Assembly: GCF_900111825.1 (NCBI RefSeq)
Contig: NZ_FOJM01000005.1
Location: 124,001-188,000, forward strand
Reading direction: 5' to 3'
Source: Pedobacter suwonensis
Lineage (GTDB): Bacteria; Bacteroidota; Bacteroidia; Sphingobacteriales; Sphingobacteriaceae
DNA: 64,000 nucleotides
Shown: piece after piece, positions 26,356 through 34,222 of the stretch
Layout: the number at the start of each line of letters is the position of its first letter
Numbering within the stretch: position 1 is the first letter of the stretch
Translations under genes and position numbers: made by a program
The notes under the pieces: model-generated
Databases searched by the model: none
The model's input: the letters and a program-made list of their open reading frames with translations, nothing else
What the model was told of the DNA's origin: nothing

Positions 26356-26982
26356 TTATTTAACATATTCCTTCATAAACTTTTGGGGATTGTAAAACCG
26401 TTCGTTCAGTTGTAGCTTATTAAAGGTTAACCAGCTGGCACAGCCATAATCATCAAATTTTTTCCTGATTTCTAAATGGAGGTGGTGATAATCGCCTCCA
26501 TACTTTTTACTTTCCTGCGGTGTAAATAACCTGGCCAGTTTGGTATTCTGATCCACCTGCTGACCATTGCTTACATAAATCTCTTTCAGGTGTTTATAAG
26601 AAGTGAACATCGTTTGGCCATTAGGCAGTTTATGTTTGACCACTACGGTACGTTGGTTTTCCCCTAAATGTACAGAACAAACTACTCCGTTGGCCATGGC
26701 ATAAACACCAACAAGTTTACTTTTTGGTTGAGCAGGATTGATATCAATAGCCGTGTGAATATGGCCTTTAACATAACTGTCGCGGTGATCGCCAAAAATG
26801 CTGATGATTTTAATGTTGATTGTCTTTTTACGGTTAGCTACATCAAAGGGTAAAAACCATTGATCTGCAGTTTTTGCAGGAGCGACATTGGTGTAATAAG
26901 GCTTCCAGCGGTCGCGGTCTTTCTCAATGGTTGGCGTTTCAAATAATAGCATTGATAAAAAAATAAATAATAATGTTTTCAT
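26356..26982 (-). CDS. M23-family metallopeptidase
   Basis: A 208-residue exported protein with a short hydrophobic N-terminus (MKTLLFIFLSMLLFETP). The M23 (LytM-type) peptidoglycan endopeptidase domain spans ~62-190. The zinc ligands are visible as HTAID (His76, Asp80) and HLHLE (~169-173). These enzymes cut peptide cross-links in the cell wall. The HTAID form replaces the usual HxGxD, so the spacing of the first ligand pair is kept while the glycine is Ala. No operon partner. Confidence 0.88.
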   Translation of the reverse strand: MKTLLFIFLSMLLFETPTIEKDRDRWKPYYTNVAPAKTADQWFLPFDVANRKKTINIKIISIFGDHRDSYVKGHIHTAIDINPAQPKSKLVGVYAMANGVVCSVHLGENQRTVVVKHKLPNGQTMFTSYKHLKEIYVSNGQQVDQNTKLARLFTPQESKKYGGDYHHLHLEIRKKFDDYGCASWLTFNKLQLNERFYNPQKFMKEYVK

Positions 26983-27450
26983 GCCATGAGGTAATTTAAA
27001 GCAAGATAACGATTTTAATAGATAAACTATCTTTGTAGTTAAAATAATATTATGGTTATTTCAACTAAAGCGCAGTAAAACGAAGAAATCGGTCTGAACA
27101 GATTTAACTTCAAGGGCTTTTGGGTTTTTAATTGTTTTGCAATCCACTCAAACTGGGCGATCCATATTATTTTTATGGCCGATATTAATCTGGAAAAGAG
27201 AAGGTTTATTTGATTTCATCAATCGCTCGATTTACCCAAAGTCAGATGGCAACGTCTGACTGCACCTTCAAATGAATTCCTTGGTTGGTGTCTCACCGAC
27301 CGATCAAGATGTTTATTCCGAGTGGTCTGTGGGGACACAGACCACGGCGTTTGCGTTCGTTATTCCCAACTTGATTGGGAATCGTAATACTTTAGCTGGA
27401 CTTGTTACTTGCATAAGATTCCCGCCTGCGCGGGAATGACGATTGCGTAG
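26983..27450. repeat. gene-free region with dispersed hairpins
   Basis: About 470 bp with no gene. Perfect small palindromes are GTCAGATGGCAACGTCTGAC-like (27241-27260, one mismatch) and TGGTCTGTG-GGGA-CACAGACCA (27323-27344). The second stem, GGTCTGTGGGGACACAGACC, recurs inside each unit of the tandem array at 44.8-46.2 kb. A third hairpin-rich block (ttcccgcctgcgcgggaa) is at ~27418-27436. Confidence 0.65.
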
Positions 27451-27483
27451 ACAACAAATCCCCCATCCCGGGGCATTTGTTGT
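27451..27483 (-). terminator. hairpin directly after the metallophosphoesterase stop
   Basis: Nine paired bases (ACAACAAAT / ATTTGTTGT) plus CCCC/GGGG enclose a small loop and begin at the base after the stop codon on the minus strand. The tail is T-rich but has no long U-run, so it may be a terminator or an mRNA 3' stabiliser. Confidence 0.55.
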
Positions 27484-28704
27484 TTATTTTTTCTTCAACT
27501 CTATCACCGTAATCTCTGGCCAGATCCCGATCCGGCCTGAAAAACCCAGAAAACCAAAACCCCTGTTTACGTTTAAAAACCTGCCATTTTCGGTCTTAAT
27601 GCCTGCCCAGTGTTTGTAACGGTATTTCACCGGACTCCATTTGATCCCGAAAGCTTCTATGCCAAACTGCATGCCATGGGTGTGCCCGGCAAGGGATAAG
27701 TTAATTTTAGACGGATAATTTTTTACCTGTGCATCCCAGTGCGAAGGATCGTGCGAGAGCAAAATCTTGAAATCGGTAACACTGGTATTCTGTAAGGCCT
27801 TATTCAGATCACCACGTTCTCCAAAACCAATTCCCCAGTTTTCTATTCCAGCTAATATAATTTTTTCGCCGTTCTTATGCAGTTCTACATGTTCATCCAG
27901 TAAAAGTTTAAAGCCAAGTTCATTGTGGTACGCTTTTAATCGGTTCAGGTTCTGTATTTTATCTGCTTCTGTAGGCCACTTGATATAATCGCCATAATCG
28001 TGATTTCCTAAAACAGAAAACTGTCCGAATGGTGCTTTAATCTGCGAAAAATGGCCTATGTAAGGTACAATTTCTGATGCGGCATTATTGACCAGATCGC
28101 CGGTGAAAACAAACAGATCACTTTTTTGCGCATTAATCATATCAATCCCTTTTTGAACGGCTTTTGGATTGGTAAAACTTCCCGCATGTACATCAGAAAT
28201 TTGCGTTAACGTAAAGCCATCAAAACTTACAGGCAGATCATCAAAGTATAAAGTATTTTTAATTACGCGGTAAGCATATTTTCCCTTGGTAATGCCATAA
28301 GCAAACAGGGCAATGGTTAAACAGAACATTATAAAAGCAAAATCTACCCAGTAGTTGTTTCTGGCAGCGATATGAAATCCACCTGATTCAAAACTAATAG
28401 CAACTGCCATCAATAATCGGAAAACATCGCCGAGCAGCAGAAAAAAAGCGAATACAATTTCTGCTGCAAAAACAATCAGGAAAGTGTGGCTGACGATCTG
28501 GAAAAATTTATTGATGCCCTGAATCCGCATTTGCTGAATGGCAAAAAATAAGGCAAAAGTTAAACCGGTAATAAATACCCAGAAAATGGGGCTTAATAAG
28601 CTGGATTGACTGATTGCACCCAGGCCAGATAAAACATAAGCGTTAAAGGCAAAAAATATAATTGCAACGATGATGAGCGGCAATAGATTGAGTTTTCTTT
28701 TCAT
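27484..28704 (-). CDS. membrane-bound metallophosphoesterase
   Basis: A 406-residue protein with four N-terminal membrane helices (~7-27, 34-54, 68-98, 112-132) and a cytoplasmic-type calcineurin-like phosphoesterase domain (~150-400). Metal-binding motifs are ISDVHAG, FTGDLVNN, LGNHDYG, LLSHDPSHWD and LAGHTHG, in the family order. Related YaeI-type proteins hydrolyse phosphodiesters or UDP-diacyl-glucosamine-like lipids; the precise substrate is not shown. A 215-bp gap separates it from the divergent Rrf2 gene. Confidence 0.9.
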   Translation of the reverse strand: MKRKLNLLPLIIVAIIFFAFNAYVLSGLGAISQSSLLSPIFWVFITGLTFALFFAIQQMRIQGINKFFQIVSHTFLIVFAAEIVFAFFLLLGDVFRLLMAVAISFESGGFHIAARNNYWVDFAFIMFCLTIALFAYGITKGKYAYRVIKNTLYFDDLPVSFDGFTLTQISDVHAGSFTNPKAVQKGIDMINAQKSDLFVFTGDLVNNAASEIVPYIGHFSQIKAPFGQFSVLGNHDYGDYIKWPTEADKIQNLNRLKAYHNELGFKLLLDEHVELHKNGEKIILAGIENWGIGFGERGDLNKALQNTSVTDFKILLSHDPSHWDAQVKNYPSKINLSLAGHTHGMQFGIEAFGIKWSPVKYRYKHWAGIKTENGRFLNVNRGFGFLGFSGRIGIWPEITVIELKKK

Positions 28705-28904
28705 GATTAGATCTGCAATTCAGAATAGTGCGCAAAAGTAGATTTTAAACGCTGATAATTGACTTTCTGTTAAATGATGAAGTTATTTTTACGCCCGTTT
28801 GATTAAAGCAATGATCATTATTCTGCGTTATATTTATCAATATGATAGCAGGAGGAATTAAAATCAACTTCCTGTTGCATATTTTATAATTTACTTTCTT
28901 TTAT

Positions 28905-28912
28905 TAGCTTTG
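28905..28912 (+). promoter_or_regulatory. -7 promoter box before the Rrf2 gene
   Basis: TAGCTTTG matches TAnnTTTG and lies only 8 bp before the ATG at 28920, so the message would have a very short or absent 5' leader if this box is used. No clear TTG -33 element is seen at the normal distance. Confidence 0.5.
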
Positions 28913-28919
28913 TACAAAT

Positions 28920-29366
28920 ATGCTATCCAAAAAGACAAAATATGCCATAAAAGCGCTTGTGGCGTTGGGCAAAAATTTAGATAAACCACCCATGCAGATT
29001 TCGAAAATTGCAGAGGAGGAGCATATCCCTAAAAAGTTTTTGGAGCAGATTCTGCTCGATTTGCGTAACGCAGGCTTTCTATATAGTAAAAAAGGTGCCG
29101 GAGGCGGTTATAGCCTCAACAAAAAACCTGAAGAAATCTTTTTGGTACATGTAATGCGTGTAACCGATGGACCGATCGCCATGGTTCCCTGTGCGAGTTT
29201 AAACTTTTACCACAAATGTGATGAGTGTGTAGATGAGAAAACTTGTGGAATCAGGAGTGCTTTTATTGATGTTAGAGATGCTACGCTCAAGGTTTTAACC
29301 GAAACCAGCATTGCCGACGTAATTGGCCGCGAGGATAACCTAAAAATCGGTATCGTTAATTTATAG
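28920..29366 (+). CDS. Rrf2-family transcriptional regulator
   Basis: A 148-residue Rrf2 protein. The winged helix-turn-helix is at ~1-70 (YAIKALVALGKN, then ISKIAEEEHIPKKFLEQILLDLRNAGFLYSKKGAGGGYSL). The C-terminal part holds four cysteines, Cys near 98 then C-x2-C-x4-C (HKCDECVDEKTCGI), so it could bind an Fe-S cluster or sense cysteine, as IscR or CymR relatives do; neither is proven. It lies upstream of the sulfate-assimilation operon on the same strand and is the leading candidate for its regulator. A perfect 15-bp-stem hairpin follows its stop. Confidence 0.9.
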   Translation: MLSKKTKYAIKALVALGKNLDKPPMQISKIAEEEHIPKKFLEQILLDLRNAGFLYSKKGAGGGYSLNKKPEEIFLVHVMRVTDGPIAMVPCASLNFYHKCDECVDEKTCGIRSAFIDVRDATLKVLTETSIADVIGREDNLKIGIVNL

Positions 29367-29411
29367 TTTTTAGAACTTTCTCCTAATGGTCTGTTACCCT
29401 GAACCGCGTAA

Positions 29412-29444
29412 AAACCTATCAGGTTTTTTAAACCTGATAGGTTT
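29412..29444. terminator. perfect 15-bp-stem hairpin after the Rrf2 gene
   Basis: AAACCTATCAGGTTT, a TTT loop, and its exact complement. It lies 46 bp after the Rrf2 stop and isolates that gene from the sulfite reductase promoter. The stem is symmetric, so it could act in both directions. The U-run is short, so termination strength is uncertain. Confidence 0.6.
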
Positions 29445-29576
29445 AAGCATACTAAATCAATTGGCAGTTAGCAATTTGTAGTTTTCAGTTACCCTAATTT
29501 AAGAATTTAATTTACAGATTTCTCCATTTCGCTGCGCTCCAGTCGAAATGACGTTCTTCTATGTAAATTTTTTTAT

Positions 29577-29614
29577 AATAAATTACTACTATTCCTATAT
29601 ACTTTATATATTTG
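29577..29614 (+). promoter_or_regulatory. sulfite reductase promoter, 38-bp conserved box (site A)
   Basis: The 38 bp here match 38625-38662 (site B, before the second cobA) at 35 of 38 positions and end in the -7 box TATATTTG (29607-29614). The upstream half (aattactact, then attcctata) sits where a regulator or -33 contacts would lie, so it may be both promoter and operator. The Rrf2 protein encoded just upstream is the natural candidate to bind. Confidence 0.7.
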
Positions 29615-29633
29615 GCATATAAATTTCAGTTTT

Positions 29634-29687
29634 ATGCCTGAAAAGTTAACTGCTGTACAGATGATGTGCTGTTGCAAAACGCAATAA
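29634..29687 (+). CDS. 17-aa Cys-Cys-Cys leader peptide, putative
   Basis: An ATG-to-TAA frame of 17 codons (MPEKLTAVQMMCCCKTQ) starts about 20 bp after the -7 box of site A and ends 37 bp before a terminator-like hairpin. Three consecutive Cys codons (TGC TGT TGC, 29667-29675) in the leader of a sulfur-assimilation operon fit ribosome-mediated attenuation that reads charged tRNA-Cys. Poly-Cys leader ORFs regulating sulfur genes are known in mycobacteria; I know of none for this family, and I cannot confirm translation here. Confidence 0.55.
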   Translation: MPEKLTAVQMMCCCKTQ

Positions 29688-29723
29688 TTGGAACCTACAG
29701 ATCACTTTTAGTATAAAACATGG

Positions 29724-29753
29724 AATGCTTCCCGGTGAAAGGGAGGCATTTTT
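29724..29753 (+). terminator. terminator-like hairpin in the sulfite reductase leader
   Basis: The stem is AATGCTTCCC (29724-29733) against GGGAGGCATT (29741-29750), ten pairs with one G-U, followed by five T. It lies between the Cys leader ORF and the sulfite reductase start (29774). An intrinsic terminator here makes sense as an attenuator. A competing short hairpin (GGAA-TGC-TTCC, 29722-29732) overlaps the left arm. I found no convincing antiterminator by eye. Confidence 0.6.
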
Positions 29754-29773
29754 AGAATTAGCTAACAACACAT

Positions 29774-31864
29774 ATGCAAAGTTTCAGAACAGAACTCGAA
29801 AATCCGATTGTCGAGCAGGACATTATCGATTTGGAGAATAAGATTAAAGCTTTCAGGGATGGAACCATTCACGACGAAAAGTTTAGAAGCCTGCGTTTGG
29901 CCCGTGGTGTTTACGGACAAAGGCAACCGGGTGTGCAGATGGTGCGTATTAAGTTGCCGTTTGGCAAGGTAACTTTTAAACAGTTATTGCGTATTGCCGA
30001 TATTGCCGATGAGTACGGAAGTGGTAACCTGCACTTAACTACCCGTCAGGATATCCAGATCCACTATGTAAGTTTAGACCGCACACCAGAACTTTGGGCA
30101 AAGCTCGAACAGGATGATATTACCCTTCGCGAAGCCTGCGGAAATACGGTGCGCAATGTAACCGCTTCTCCAAATGCTGGAATAGATGCAGAAGAGCCTT
30201 TTGATGTTTCACCTTATGCTCAGGCAGTATTTGCCTACTTTTTACGTAATCCCATCTGTCAGGAAATGGGCCGTAAGATTAAAATTTCTTTTTCATCCAG
30301 TGATAGGGACACCGCATTCAGCTACATTCACGATTTAGGTTTTATTCCTAAAATAAATGAAAAAGGCGAACGTGGCTTCAAGGTTTTATTTGCCGGTGGT
30401 TTAGGAGCACAACCTTTTCTGGCCAATGCCGTTCACGAATTTTTACCTGAAGATCAGTTAATCCCTTTTACTGAGTCTGTTCTTCGCGTTTTTGACCGTT
30501 ATGGCGAGCGTAACAATCGCAATAAAGCACGCTTAAAATATCTTGTTCAAAAACTGGGTCTGGAAGAGGTTTTGCGTTTGGTTGCTGAAGAACGCACCGC
30601 CAACAAAGTAAAAACCTTTAAAATTGATGTTAACGCTGTTCAACAACCACTCTTGCCTTTAGAACAAGAATACCCTTCGGTAGAGATACTGAATGAAGCC
30701 CATTATAAACACTGGTTAGCTACCAATGTAATTGAACAAAAGCAAGCAGGGTTTTATGGTGTTTATGTAAAAGTTCAGGTAGGAGATATCAAAACAGATA
30801 AAGCAAGGGCGTTTGTTGATGCCATCAGGTTATATGTGGCTGATGAAATCAGGATTACCCAAAACCAGGGCTTATTGTTGAAATTTGTACGGAAGGAAGC
30901 TTTGCCTTCTCTATACACCGCTTTAAATAAAATTGGTTTTACGACAGCCGGTTTTGATAGTTTGGCCGATATTACGACTTGTCCAGGTACTGATACCTGT
31001 AACCTGGGTATTTCCAACTCGATGACACTTGCTGAAGTTTTGGAAGAGGTTATTTATACCGATTTCCCCGAGTTTATTTACGAAAAAAACATCAAGATCA
31101 AAATCAGCGGCTGTATGAACTCTTGCGGTCAGCATGGTTTAGCTGAAATCGGTTTCCACGGAAGCTCGGTAAAAGCCGAAGGAAAAGTGGTTCCTGCCGT
31201 TCAGGTGATGCTTGGTGGAGGTACTGTAGGTAACGGCGTAGGCCGCGTGGCAGAACGGGTAATTAAAGTGCCCTCAAAAAGGGCAACAAGTGTTTTACAC
31301 TATATTTTAAATGATTTTAAGGCCAATAACCTGGCTGATGAAAACTTCCATCAATATTATGATCGTAAAGGTAAAGACCATTTTTATCAGTTGTTGAAGC
31401 CATTGGCCGATTTAACCAACCTTAAAACAGAGGAGTTTGTAGACTGGGGGCATGTGGAAGAATTTGTAACAGCCATTGGTGTAGGCGAGTGTGCTGGTGT
31501 AGTAATTGATCTCGTAGCTACCTTATTATTAGAGGCTGATGAAAAATTTGAATGGGCAAAGCAAAACTTAGATAAAGGTGCTTATGCAGATTCTATTTAC
31601 CATACCTACAGCACTTTTGTAAGTGCTGCAAAATCGCTGTTGTTGGATAAAGGAGTAAATAGTAGCACACAGGTTGGGGTAATTCGCGAATTTGATAGCC
31701 ACTATGTAGAAACCGGCGAATTTAATTTGCCTACCAATTTCTCAGACCTGGTTTTACAGATCAATAAAAATGAACCAACTGCCGAGTTTGCAAAGAAATA
31801 TTTTGAAGAAGCCAATCAGTTTCTAAATCAAATTAAAGAGAAAAGAGCGGTATTGGTGAAATGA
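29774..31864 (+). CDS. sulfite reductase (siroheme/4Fe-4S) with C-terminal HEPN-like domain
   Basis: A 696-residue protein with two nitrite/sulfite reductase ferredoxin-like half domains (~50-115 and ~325-390) and two siroheme/4Fe-4S domains. The cluster cysteines are Cys403 and Cys409 (TTCPGTDTCN) and Cys447 and Cys451 (GCMNSCGQHG). It reduces sulfite to sulfide with ferredoxin-type electrons. The last ~130 residues (~565-696) are extra and helical (ADSIYHTYSTFVSAAKSLLL), resembling HEPN domains; a fused HEPN-like tail is an oddity for the enzyme. A nitrite reductase is the main alternative, but the neighbours (cobA, siroheme synthase, cysH, cysDN) favour sulfite. First gene of the operon. 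Confidence 0.9.
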   Translation: MQSFRTELENPIVEQDIIDLENKIKAFRDGTIHDEKFRSLRLARGVYGQRQPGVQMVRIKLPFGKVTFKQLLRIADIADEYGSGNLHLTTRQDIQIHYVSLDRTPELWAKLEQDDITLREACGNTVRNVTASPNAGIDAEEPFDVSPYAQAVFAYFLRNPICQEMGRKIKISFSSSDRDTAFSYIHDLGFIPKINEKGERGFKVLFAGGLGAQPFLANAVHEFLPEDQLIPFTESVLRVFDRYGERNNRNKARLKYLVQKLGLEEVLRLVAEERTANKVKTFKIDVNAVQQPLLPLEQEYPSVEILNEAHYKHWLATNVIEQKQAGFYGVYVKVQVGDIKTDKARAFVDAIRLYVADEIRITQNQGLLLKFVRKEALPSLYTALNKIGFTTAGFDSLADITTCPGTDTCNLGISNSMTLAEVLEEVIYTDFPEFIYEKNIKIKISGCMNSCGQHGLAEIGFHGSSVKAEGKVVPAVQVMLGGGTVGNGVGRVAERVIKVPSKRATSVLHYILNDFKANNLADENFHQYYDRKGKDHFYQLLKPLADLTNLKTEEFVDWGHVEEFVTAIGVGECAGVVIDLVATLLLEADEKFEWAKQNLDKGAYADSIYHTYSTFVSAAKSLLLDKGVNSSTQVGVIREFDSHYVETGEFNLPTNFSDLVLQINKNEPTAEFAKKYFEEANQFLNQIKEKRAVLVK

Positions 31865-31954
31865 GATTTGAGATGATAGATGTGAGAACTGTGAACGCTA
31901 AGCGTCAAACAACTCTTTATCCAGTTTTTCAAAATAGAATAATTAAAAAGATAC

Positions 31955-32725
31955 ATGGTTAATCAAAATATAGAATCAAAAATTACCCTTTTGGGGGCAG
32001 GTCCAGGCGACCCGGATTTATTAACCTTAAAAGGCGTAAAAGCATTGCAAACTGCTGATGTGGTATTGTATGATGCTTTAACCAACGAGGCATTATTAGA
32101 GCATGCTCCGGCAGCCGCCATTAAGGTATATGTAGGGAAACGTTCTGGAGAGCATTCCTACCCGCAGGATACCATCAACAAATTAATGATCGATTATGCT
32201 CTAAACTACGGTCATGTAGTGCGTTTAAAAGGTGGTGATCCATTTGTTTTTGGCAGGGGATATGAGGAATTGGACTATGCTGCATCGTATAGCATTCCGG
32301 TTAGTGTTATTCCGGGTATTTCAAGTTCGATCGGCGTACCTGGCCTACAACAGATCCCGGTTACGCACCGCGGTATGAGCGAAAGTTTTTGGGTAATCAC
32401 CGGAACGACGACTTCCGGAGAAGTATCTGCTGATATTTACCAGGCAGCACAATCAAAAGCTACGGTACTGGTACTGATGGGACTCAAAAAACTAGCTAAA
32501 ATTGTAGAGATCTTTAAAGCTGCAGGCAAGCAAAATTTACCAGCTGCAGTAGTGCAGAATGGATCTGCAGAAGATGAAAAATTGGTTATCGGCGTGGTTG
32601 AAACCATAGAAAGGTTGGTGCTACAAGAAAATATTAAAGCACCTGCATTATTAATTTTTGGAGAAGTTGTATCATTACATCCGTCATTTAAAAAATTAAT
32701 TAAACAATATGCAAGTATTGCCTAA
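31955..32725 (+). CDS. cobA: uroporphyrinogen-III C-methyltransferase (SUMT)
   Basis: A 256-residue SUMT: two SAM-dependent methylations of uroporphyrinogen III give precorrin-2, first step towards siroheme. All motifs are present: LLGAGPGDPDLLTLKG (~13-28), VRLKGGDPFVFGRGYEE (~89-105), VIPGISSSIGVP and QIPVTHRG. It overlaps the next gene by 17 bp. The 90-bp gap before it has a low-complexity gagatttgagatg spacer. The siroheme made here would serve the sulfite reductase upstream. Confidence 0.95.
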   Translation: MVNQNIESKITLLGAGPGDPDLLTLKGVKALQTADVVLYDALTNEALLEHAPAAAIKVYVGKRSGEHSYPQDTINKLMIDYALNYGHVVRLKGGDPFVFGRGYEELDYAASYSIPVSVIPGISSSIGVPGLQQIPVTHRGMSESFWVITGTTTSGEVSADIYQAAQSKATVLVLMGLKKLAKIVEIFKAAGKQNLPAAVVQNGSAEDEKLVIGVVETIERLVLQENIKAPALLIFGEVVSLHPSFKKLIKQYASIA

Positions 32726-34220
32726 CCAATCTGATAGTGCAGCGTCTTTTTCTGAAGAAGAAAAAGGTAACCAGCTTTTTCCTGTTTTTGTAAAGCTGAA
32801 CAAGCTGCGTACATTATTAATTGGTGCGGGCAATATCGGGTTGGAGAAGTTAACGGCAATTGTAAATAATAGCCACAGCGCTACCATTACCATCGTAGCA
32901 GAGCAGGTATCGCCAGAGGTTTATGCACTTGTTGCAAATTATCCGCTGATAAAAGTTAAACAAAAAACTTTTGATGTAAATGATTTAAATGATATTGATA
33001 TCGTTTTTGCTGCGACCAATAATTATATTTTAAATGACGAAATCAGAAAGGTAACGCATGAGCGTGGTTTGCTGATCAATGTGGCCGATAAGCCAGAATT
33101 ATGCGATTTTTACCTGGGGTCAATCGTTCAAAAAGGTGATTTGAAGATTGCCATTTCTACAAATGGAAAATCGCCAACCATTGCTAAACGTTTAAAACAA
33201 ATTTTAAATGAAGGTTTACCTGCAGAGCTGGATGAAACGCTGCAGAATATGAGTGCTTTGCGCCAAACGTTAAATGGCGATTTTTCTGCAAAGGTTAAAA
33301 AACTGAATAAGGTTACCCAAAGTTTAATTAATCCGAAAAAAAGCTTTGCCGAGCAGAATATCAAATGGTTAATCTGGGTAGCATCGGTTTTACTCATTGT
33401 CGCTATCGGATTTTCTCTGTGGAATACCGAGCCGGAATTCCAGCAATTTTTAATCAATATCGATCCGTTGTTTTATTGGTTTTTAGGTGCCGGATTTGTA
33501 TTCGCATTAATAGATGGTGCCATTGGGATGTCGTATGGTGTGACCACCGCATCATTCTCGCTTGCGATGGGTTTGCCTCCCGCATCCGCAAGTATGGCCA
33601 TCCATATTTCTGAGGTAATGAGTAACGGAATTGCAGGATGGATGCATTACCGGATGGGGAATGTAAACTGGAAATTATTTAAAATTTTAATCCTTCCTGC
33701 TATCATCGGAGCCGTTTTAGGCGCTTACATCCTATCTTCATTAGAACACTACAGCAGTTATGTTAAACCGGTTGTTGCAGTTTATACACTTTTTCTGGGG
33801 GCTGTTATTCTAATGAAAGCGTTTAACATCAAAAGGAAAAAAGCGGATCAGAAAATCAAAAAAATTGGTTTATTAGGTTTTGTAGGAGGTTTTATAGATG
33901 CAGCCTTTGGTGGCGGATGGGGATCGATTGTATTATCCAGTTTAATTGCAGGCGGCAGGCATCCCTTGTTTTCTTTGGGCACTGTGAAAATCAGCCGCTT
34001 TTTTATCGCCACGTTGAGTTCGCTTACCTTCTTTACCATGTTAGGTGGCAAACACTGGGAGGCCGTTGTAGGTTTAATTATCGGTAGCGCAATCGCATCG
34101 CCAATAGCCGCAAAAGTATCCAACAAAATTTCGGCAAAAACCATTATGGTTGCCGTGGGGATTATTGTGATGATCGTAAGCTTAAGGAGTGTAATCATGT
34201 TTATTTTAAAATTAATATAG
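32709..34220 (+). CDS. fusion of siroheme synthase (Met8/CysG-N) and TauE/SafE permease
   Basis: A 503-residue protein in two parts. Residues ~22-205 are a precorrin-2 dehydrogenase/sirohydrochlorin ferrochelatase: the Rossmann motif LIGAGNIGLEK (~37-47), DIVFAATNN and STNGKSPTIAKRLK follow the Met8/CysG-N pattern. A membrane helix (~215-235) links to a TauE/SafE-type (TSUP) permease of about seven further helices (~248-500, with the repeated GFVGGFIDAAFGGGWG and GIGMSYGVTT-like motifs). SafE-type proteins export sulfite or organosulfonates. The join puts siroheme completion and sulfur-anion transport on one chain. The 17-bp overlap with cobA supports coupling. Confidence 0.9.
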   Translation: MQVLPNQSDSAASFSEEEKGNQLFPVFVKLNKLRTLLIGAGNIGLEKLTAIVNNSHSATITIVAEQVSPEVYALVANYPLIKVKQKTFDVNDLNDIDIVFAATNNYILNDEIRKVTHERGLLINVADKPELCDFYLGSIVQKGDLKIAISTNGKSPTIAKRLKQILNEGLPAELDETLQNMSALRQTLNGDFSAKVKKLNKVTQSLINPKKSFAEQNIKWLIWVASVLLIVAIGFSLWNTEPEFQQFLINIDPLFYWFLGAGFVFALIDGAIGMSYGVTTASFSLAMGLPPASASMAIHISEVMSNGIAGWMHYRMGNVNWKLFKILILPAIIGAVLGAYILSSLEHYSSYVKPVVAVYTLFLGAVILMKAFNIKRKKADQKIKKIGLLGFVGGFIDAAFGGGWGSIVLSSLIAGGRHPLFSLGTVKISRFFIATLSSLTFFTMLGGKHWEAVVGLIIGSAIASPIAAKVSNKISAKTIMVAVGIIVMIVSLRSVIMFILKLI

Positions 34221-34222
34221 TG

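Noticed and set aside
28905-28919. SAM-type riboswitch before the Rrf2 gene or sulfur operon
   Set aside because: The leader sequences show no recognisable SAM aptamer core; the hairpin and Cys ORF explain the leader better.
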